Shown in pieces: positions 4,984 through 9,027 of a stretch of 9,027 bases of DNA; the stretch's first letter is position 1, and the number at the start of each line of letters is the position of its first letter. This stretch comes from an uncultured Oscillibacter sp. (GTDB lineage Bacteria > Bacillota > Clostridia > Oscillospirales > Oscillospiraceae), in assembly GCA_910579435.1 (NCBI GenBank), contig CAJTVF010000078.1, forward strand, positions 1 to 9,027. The letters run 5' to 3'. The notes beneath the pieces are model-generated. The model searched no databases. It was given only the letters and a program-made list of their open reading frames with translations, and was not told the origin of the DNA. A program made the translations under genes and the position numbers.

Positions 4984-5676
4984 ATGCGCCTGACAGAGCT
5001 CCTGGGCCTCTGCCCCGGCGCCGCCGCCGTCATTGGCGGCGGCGGCAAGACTACCCTCCTGCGGACCCTGGGAGAGGAACTGGCGGCGGGCGGAGCCCGG
5101 GTCCTTCTCTGCTCCACCACAAAAATTTTCCCCTTCGACGGCCTCCCGAACCTGACGGACCCAACGGAGGAAACCCTGGCGGAAGCCCTGGGGGCCCGCC
5201 GCCTGGTCTGCGCCGGGACCCCGGTCCCCGGCACAGGGGGAAAGCTCACCGCCCCGGCTGTTCCCATGTCCCGCCTGGCGGAGCTGGCGGACTATGTGCT
5301 GGTGGAGGCGGATGGATCGGCGGGCCGTCCCTTCAAGGCCCACGCCCCCCACGAGCCGGTCATTCCGCCGGAGGCCAATCAAATTCTCTGGGTCGTGGGG
5401 GCCTCCGGTTTTGGCCGTCCGGTCCGGGAAGCGGTCCACCGGCCTGAGCGGTTTGGTCTTCTGACGGGCTTGGAGCCCGAAGCCCCGGCGGCGCCGGAGG
5501 CGGTGGCGGAGGCCCTCCAAAAGGAGGCGTCCCCCGCGTGGCCGCCCATCCAAGTATTTGTCAACCAGGCGGAGGAGGACACGGCCATGGCCGCCGCCCG
5601 CCGCCTGGCGGAATGCCTGCCCTGGCCTGTGTACGCCGGGGCGCTGAAAAGGAGGAATTGGACATGCTTGTCGTGA
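4984..5676 (+). CDS. yqeC: Selenium-dependent Mo hydroxylase cofactor protein YqeC
   Basis: A 230-aa putative nucleotide-binding protein of the YqeC family. This family is a marker of the selenium-dependent molybdenum hydroxylase trait, where a selenium atom is placed on the molybdenum cofactor. The P-loop GGGGKTTL lies at residues 18-25, CSTTKIFPF (43-51) follows the next strand, and VEADGSAGRPFKAH (107-120) is the characteristic Walker-B-like family motif. No signal peptide or membrane helix is seen. I chose ATG 4984 because GGGAGGGA is 5 nt upstream and the P-loop begins at the expected distance. The same frame runs upstream to 4801, but that part lies over greA and the promoters. The last 13 bp overlap yqeB. 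The biochemical reaction of YqeC is not established. Confidence 0.88.
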   Translation: MRLTELLGLCPGAAAVIGGGGKTTLLRTLGEELAAGGARVLLCSTTKIFPFDGLPNLTDPTEETLAEALGARRLVCAGTPVPGTGGKLTAPAVPMSRLAELADYVLVEADGSAGRPFKAHAPHEPVIPPEANQILWVVGASGFGRPVREAVHRPERFGLLTGLEPEAPAAPEAVAEALQKEASPAWPPIQVFVNQAEEDTAMAAARRLAECLPWPVYAGALKRRNWTCLS

Positions 5677-6464
5677 TTCGGGGGGCGGGGGATATCGCCA
5701 CCGGCATTGCCCTCCGCCTCTGGCGGGCGGGAATCCGGGTGGCCATGACCGACCTGGAGAAGCCCACCGCCATCCGCCGCACCGTGGCTTTTTCCCAGGC
5801 CATTGTCCGCGGCGAGGCCGTGGTGGAAACCGTGACCGCCAAGCGGGCGGAGGCCCCGGCCCAAGCCCTGGAGCTTTTGAAGCAGGAGACCATCCCCGTC
5901 CTGGCGGACCCGGAGGGGGCCTGTATCCCGGTCCTGAGGCCCGCCGCCGTGGTGGATGCCATACTGGCGAAAAAAAATCTGGGCACGAAAATCACCGACG
6001 CCCCGGTGGTCATCGGCGTGGGCCCCGGCTTCACGGCGGGGGAGGACTGCCACGCCGTGGTGGAGACCATGCGGGGCCACTACCTGGGCCGGGCCATTTA
6101 CCAGGGCTCCGCCCAGCCCAACACCGGCATTCCCGGCCTGATTGGCGGCTTTGCCGGGGAGCGGGTCCTCCGGGCCCCGGCGGACGGGGTGTTTCACCAG
6201 TTCCTGGACATCGGGGCCCAGGTGAAGATGGGGGACATTGCCGCCGAGGCGGGCGGCGTTCCCATGGCCTGCACCCTGGACGGCGTGCTCCGGGGCATCC
6301 TGCCGGAGGGCACCCCGGTCCACAAGGGCATGAAGGCCGGGGACATTGACCCCCGGTGCAACATGGAACACTGTTACTGCGCCAGCGACAAGGCCCTGGC
6401 GGTAGGCGGCGGCGTGCTGGAGGCGCTTTTGCGCCTGTCCGGCGCGTTGAAATCTTTTAAATAA
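5664..6464 (+). CDS. yqeB: Selenium-dependent Mo hydroxylase cofactor protein YqeB
   Basis: A 266-aa protein of the YqeB/EF2563 family, the second marker of the selenium-molybdenum hydroxylase trait. It opens with a Rossmann-type GAGDIATG (residues 7-14), which suggests dinucleotide binding as in the related XdhC/CoxI maturation proteins. Further family-like segments are IGVGPGFTAGEDCHAVVETMRGH near the middle, then QPNTGIPGLIGGFAGERVLRAP, and DPRCNMEHCYCASDKALAVGGGVLEAL near the end, where three cysteines are clustered. ATG 5664 follows GGAGGAA and overlaps the yqeC stop by 13 bp, so the two are likely translationally coupled. Its role in selenium insertion or delivery is inferred from its phylogenetic association with SelD and the hydroxylases; no hydroxylase gene lies in this window. 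Confidence 0.88.
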   Translation: MLVVIRGAGDIATGIALRLWRAGIRVAMTDLEKPTAIRRTVAFSQAIVRGEAVVETVTAKRAEAPAQALELLKQETIPVLADPEGACIPVLRPAAVVDAILAKKNLGTKITDAPVVIGVGPGFTAGEDCHAVVETMRGHYLGRAIYQGSAQPNTGIPGLIGGFAGERVLRAPADGVFHQFLDIGAQVKMGDIAAEAGGVPMACTLDGVLRGILPEGTPVHKGMKAGDIDPRCNMEHCYCASDKALAVGGGVLEALLRLSGALKSFK

Positions 6465-6497
6465 TTACAAATAGCAATCAAAATAGGAGGGTGTTTC

Positions 6498-7547
6498 ATG
6501 GCAGAAAACCAAGTCAAGCTCACCAAGCTGGCCAAATGCGCCGGCTGCGGCGCGAAGGTGGGGGCGGGGACCCTGGCCCAGCTTTTAGAGGGCATCCAGA
6601 TCCACCAGGACCCGAACCTGCTGGTGGGCTTTGACCGGAGCGACGACGCCTCGGTCTATCAAATTTCCGATGGCCTGGCCCTGGTCCAGACGGTGGATTT
6701 CTTCCCCCCCATTGCGGACGACCCCTATCTCTTCGGTCAGATTGCCGCCGCCAACGCCCTCTCCGACGTGTACGCCATGGGCGGCGAGCCCAAGCTCTGC
6801 CTGAATATTATGGCGGTTCCCAAGGACATGCCCTCCGAAGCGGTCCACGACCTGCTCCGGGGAGGCTATGACAAGGTGTATGAAGCCGGGGCTTTGATTA
6901 CAGGAGGTCATAGCATTCTGGACGACGAGCCCAAGTACGGCCTGGCGGTCACCGGCTTCGTCCACCCGGAGAAGATGCTCACCAACTCCGGGGCCCGGCC
7001 CGGGGACGTGCTTCTTTTCACCAAGCCCATCGGCACCGGCGTGCTGACCACCGCCGCCAAGGCGGATATGGCTCCGCCCGAGGCCATGGCCCGGGCCCAC
7101 AAGCTGATGACCACCCTGAACAAGTCCGCCCGGGACGCCATGGTCCGCTACCGGGTTCACGCCTGCACGGACGTGACGGGCTTCGGCCTCCTGGGCCATG
7201 GCCTGGAGATGGCCCAGGGCAGCGGCGTGGAGCTGGAGATTGAGGTGAGCGCCGTGGACTTTATTCCCGAGGCGGCGGAGCTGGCGAAGATGGGCATTCT
7301 GCCCGAGGGCATGTACCGCAACCGCGCCTTTGCGGAGGGCTCCGTGGACCCCGGCGGGGCGGAGCTCTGGCAGCAGGACCTGCTCTATGACCCCCAGACC
7401 TCCGGCGGGCTCCTGATGGCGGTGGACCCGGAAGACGCGGAGGCGCTGTTCCGGGAGCTGAAAGCCTGTGTCCCCAGCGCCCAGCGCCTGGGCGCGGTCC
7501 GGGAGTACCAGGGCGGGAAACGGATTTTCCTGCGTTCTTTTCCTTGA
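6498..7547 (+). CDS. selD: Selenide, water dikinase (selenophosphate synthase)
   Basis: A 349-aa enzyme of the PurM/AIR synthase fold that makes selenophosphate from selenide and ATP. Numbering matches E. coli SelD almost exactly: KCAGCGAK puts the essential Cys at 17 and Lys at 20. Asp50, Asp67 and Asp90 correspond to the metal/nucleotide aspartates (E. coli 51, 68, 91). TGGHSILDDEPKYG, DVTGFGLLGHG and DPQTSGGLL are conserved family motifs. The active-site codon is TGC, so this is the Cys form rather than the Sec form. Cys14 is an extra nearby cysteine. AGGAGGG lies about 7 nt before ATG 6498, 33 bp after yqeB. The context suggests service to the molybdenum-hydroxylase pathway; use for Sec or SeU cannot be excluded. 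The last residues (RSFP) and the stop lie inside a hairpin repeat. Confidence 0.97.
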   Translation: MAENQVKLTKLAKCAGCGAKVGAGTLAQLLEGIQIHQDPNLLVGFDRSDDASVYQISDGLALVQTVDFFPPIADDPYLFGQIAAANALSDVYAMGGEPKLCLNIMAVPKDMPSEAVHDLLRGGYDKVYEAGALITGGHSILDDEPKYGLAVTGFVHPEKMLTNSGARPGDVLLFTKPIGTGVLTTAAKADMAPPEAMARAHKLMTTLNKSARDAMVRYRVHACTDVTGFGLLGHGLEMAQGSGVELEIEVSAVDFIPEAAELAKMGILPEGMYRNRAFAEGSVDPGGAELWQQDLLYDPQTSGGLLMAVDPEDAEALFRELKACVPSAQRLGAVREYQGGKRIFLRSFP

Positions 7548-7559
7548 AAGGAAAAGAAC
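7534..7559. repeat. Perfect hairpin spanning the selD stop codon
   Basis: GTTCTTTTCCTT (7534-7545) pairs with AAGGAAAAGAAC (7548-7559), giving a near-loopless 12-bp palindrome. The selD stop TGA (7545-7547) sits at the tip. A purine-rich tail, CCAAAAGGAAC, follows in place of a T-run. It has the same pyrimidine-arm then purine-arm design as hairpin B of the 101-bp repeat, but its sequence is different. Confidence 0.7.
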
Positions 7560-7632
7560 CAAAAGGAACTTTCGCTCGCTCTGGGAGTCCGGCAGCCATC
7601 CGGGCCGAAGCGACGGCAACGAAGCTTATACG

Positions 7633-7662
7633 AAAAGCGGACGGCTCAGCCGTCCGCTTTTT
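7633..7662. terminator. Bidirectional terminator between selD and the serpin gene
   Basis: GCGGACGGCT (7637-7646) pairs with AGCCGTCCGC (7648-7657). Four A's precede the stem and five T's follow it, so it can act on both strands. It separates convergent selD and the serpin gene, and it ends 3 nt before the serpin stop codon. Confidence 0.9.
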
Positions 7663-7665
7663 GAT

Positions 7666-8898
7666 TCAGCTCATGTCTGTGACCGCGCCGATAAACGCGG
7701 GGAGGTTTGTCCCGGTGTCCACCAGCATATACAGGAAGGGCCGGTCCAGATAGACCTCCGGCACCGTTCCCGGCATGTCGCTTCCGGCATCCGCGATCAC
7801 CGCCGTGGCGGCCCCGGCCTTGGTGCCTTTTTCGTCCACTTCGATATAGGTCTTGTGGAGCACCTGGCTGATGAACAGGGGGCCCAGCTCCGAAACGCCA
7901 AGTCCCGACAGGTCCGCCAATCCAGCCTCAAAGGCGTCCGTCATCCCCATGGCCTTCAGGCTCTCGTTCAGCGTCACCGAACACTCGCCCTTGAACTTCG
8001 GGATGGCGGCGTGTACCTCCGTCTCCTCCGCGTCCGCCAGGACCTGGCGAAGCCGTTCTCCTGTCAGGGAGGCCAGATAATCCTCCAGCCTCACGCCCTC
8101 GTCCGGCAGCAGGGCGGCAAAGGCCCAGCGCCCGCCCTTGTAGAATTTCAGGAACCCCTGGGCCCCCTCGTCCCTCAGATAGCGGAACTCGCTGGAGTAC
8201 ATCAGCGTAACCGGCTGTTCCACGCCGTCCCCGGTGGTAAAAATCTGATTCTCCCACACCTGGCTGTCCGTGTAAATCTCCGCCCATTCCGCCTCCAGCG
8301 CCAGGGCGTTGACCAGGACCATCATGGTTTCCTTCCGGAGCTCGTTCAGAATCTCCGGAATCATTCCGCGGGTGTTCTTCTCCACCCAGCCGTTGATTTC
8401 CCGGACGGCGGCGCTGTCAAAGGGAGAGGCAAAGACCTCCGCCCCATACCAGCTCACGGCGGTTTTCAAAAAGTCCTCCTCGGCCCGGAAGCTCCCATCG
8501 TCCCGGACCCAGAGGGAGTTGGCCAGGTCTAACCGGCAGTCCTTCTCCTTGGGCAGCTCCGCCGCCCAGGCGGCCAGGGCGGCGTTGAGGCGCTCCGCCG
8601 GGAGGCCCAGCACCGTTTCCATCTGCTCCAGGGTTTCCCCCTTCGCCCCGTTGGCGGTCAGCCCTAAGGCGCAGAGGACCGACAGGGGGGACACCAGAAG
8701 GTTCTCTCCCTTCCAGTTCTCTTTCAGCAGCTCCAGGGAAAACCCCGCCAGGGCGGCGGCGTCCTCCCCGTCCAGGCCCGCCTCCACCGGGGCGGGCCTC
8801 ACCGTCTTTGTCAGGCTCTTCGCTCCGCCGCCCCCGCCGCACCCGGCGAGGCACAGCAGGGCCAGCAGCAGGGCGAATACTCGTTTCCGCGTTTTCAT
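7666..8898 (-). CDS. Serpin-family protease inhibitor, predicted lipoprotein
   Basis: A 410-aa serpin. A short basic N-terminus, a hydrophobic stretch and the lipobox LAGC (Cys20) predict export and lipid anchoring, followed by a GGGGG linker. Serpin hallmarks appear in order: SPLSVLCALGLTANGAKGET, LANSLWVRDD, WVEKNTRGMIPEIL, LVNALALEAEW, IPKFKGE, SLKAMGMTDAF, then the hinge EKGTKAGAATAV (356-367) and DRPFLYMLVD. The hinge has Thr at P14 and small residues at P12-P9, as in inhibitory serpins that trap proteases by loop insertion. Counting from the hinge gives P1 Gly372-Ser373, but the loop is about 4 residues longer than in alpha-1-antitrypsin, so the bond could lie anywhere in GSDMP (372-376). 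No Lys or Arg lies between 361 and 385, which argues against trypsin-like targets. AAGGAGGT is 7 nt before ATG 8898. It is monocistronic in this window. Confidence 0.95.
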   Translation of the reverse strand: MKTRKRVFALLLALLCLAGCGGGGGAKSLTKTVRPAPVEAGLDGEDAAALAGFSLELLKENWKGENLLVSPLSVLCALGLTANGAKGETLEQMETVLGLPAERLNAALAAWAAELPKEKDCRLDLANSLWVRDDGSFRAEEDFLKTAVSWYGAEVFASPFDSAAVREINGWVEKNTRGMIPEILNELRKETMMVLVNALALEAEWAEIYTDSQVWENQIFTTGDGVEQPVTLMYSSEFRYLRDEGAQGFLKFYKGGRWAFAALLPDEGVRLEDYLASLTGERLRQVLADAEETEVHAAIPKFKGECSVTLNESLKAMGMTDAFEAGLADLSGLGVSELGPLFISQVLHKTYIEVDEKGTKAGAATAVIADAGSDMPGTVPEVYLDRPFLYMLVDTGTNLPAFIGAVTDMS

Positions 8899-8969
8899 GG
8901 CGCAAACCTCCTTTTTTCCTCTTGCCTATATAGACGGCAAACGAAGGCCGGAGGTTCCGCCCGTTTCGT
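8899..8969 (-). promoter_or_regulatory. Serpin gene leader and weak promoter candidate
   Basis: The ribosome binding site AAGGAGGT (8913-8906) is clear. A TATATA at 8932-8927 could be a -10 box, but nothing close to TTGACA stands 16-18 bp upstream. The promoter is therefore not firmly located; it may need an activator, or it may lie further upstream in the element at the window end. Confidence 0.3.
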
Positions 8970-9027
8970 TTTTAAGGAAGCACTGATTTAATCAACGCGT
9001 GCAGACTTGCGCCAGAAATTTTCGCTG
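8970..9027. repeat. Possible end of a second interspersed element, cut by the window edge
   Basis: The stretch starts with TTTAAGGAAGCACTG, contains a TGATT-T-AATCA palindrome (8982-8992) and a GCGCGTGCAGAC.TGCGC-like motif, and ends in AGAAATTTTCGCTG. It resembles, from memory, a terminal segment of a MITE-like repeat of GC-rich Clostridia. Its other end is outside the window, so terminal repeats cannot be checked. Confidence 0.35.

Noticed and set aside
5379..6371. 330-codon open frame on the minus strand
   Set aside because: It is antisense to yqeC and yqeB, with no initiation signals and shadow-type composition.
6546..6548. Selenocysteine at the SelD active site
   Set aside because: The codon at position 17 is TGC, so the enzyme is the cysteine form; no in-frame TGA is present before the stop.
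6585..7619. 344-codon open frame on the minus strand
   Set aside because: It is antisense to selD and crosses the selD stop hairpin; there is no recognisable domain.
7468..8532. 354-codon open frame on the plus strand
   Set aside because: It runs across the selD end, the terminator and the opposite strand of the serpin gene; it has no ribosome binding site and no known fold.

Overview
The window is high-GC DNA with strong AGGAGG-type ribosome binding sites, short intergenic gaps, rho-independent terminators and several small hairpin repeats. The gene set is a cytosolic ClpP/TepA-like protease, a DUF6440 protein, an XRE regulator, pyruvate kinase, GreA, selenium-molybdenum cofactor genes and a serpin lipoprotein. 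Together these fit a GC-rich Clostridia genome, most likely a gut Oscillospiraceae-type organism. The taxon is inferred from recognition of protein families, not from a search.

Layout. 1-1080: a monocistronic ClpP-superfamily (TepA-like) gene with a palindrome-rich leader, followed by a branched hairpin structure and a terminator. 1102-2090: a three-gene cassette behind a near-consensus promoter, encoding a 53-aa DUF6440 protein, a five-helix membrane protein with a DERQ motif, and a 64-aa XRE regulator that overlaps the membrane gene by ATGA. 2091-3940: pyruvate kinase with its own promoter, a leader hairpin and a strong terminator. 3717-4353: about 640 bp without genes, packed with structure. 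It holds two inverted copies of a 101-bp multi-hairpin repeat, the pyk terminator, and a 165-bp MITE-like element with perfect 17-bp terminal inverted repeats. 4354-4857 (minus): greA. 4858-4983: a compact divergent promoter pair whose -35 boxes are only 7 bp apart. 4984-7547: yqeC-yqeB-selD, the maturation core of the selenium-dependent molybdenum hydroxylase trait. 7548-7665: a hairpin overlapping the selD stop and a bidirectional terminator. 7666-8898 (minus): a lipoprotein serpin with an inhibitory-type hinge. 8970-9027: the edge of what may be another interspersed element, cut by the window end.

How the genes work together. YqeC and YqeB are the marker proteins for placing a labile selenium on the molybdenum cofactor of certain hydroxylases, and SelD supplies the selenophosphate. 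Their consecutive order and tight spacing argue for one transcription unit. pyk is a housekeeping glycolysis gene with a possible distal cre-like site. The serpin is probably anchored at the outer face of the membrane, where it could inhibit host or microbial proteases.

The most notable unexplained structure is the 101-bp repeat. Its two copies are 84% identical, show three compensatory base-pair changes, and each lies just downstream of a different gene in the same sense relative to that gene. This suggests a 3'-UTR RNA element or a mobile hairpin that settles behind stop codons.
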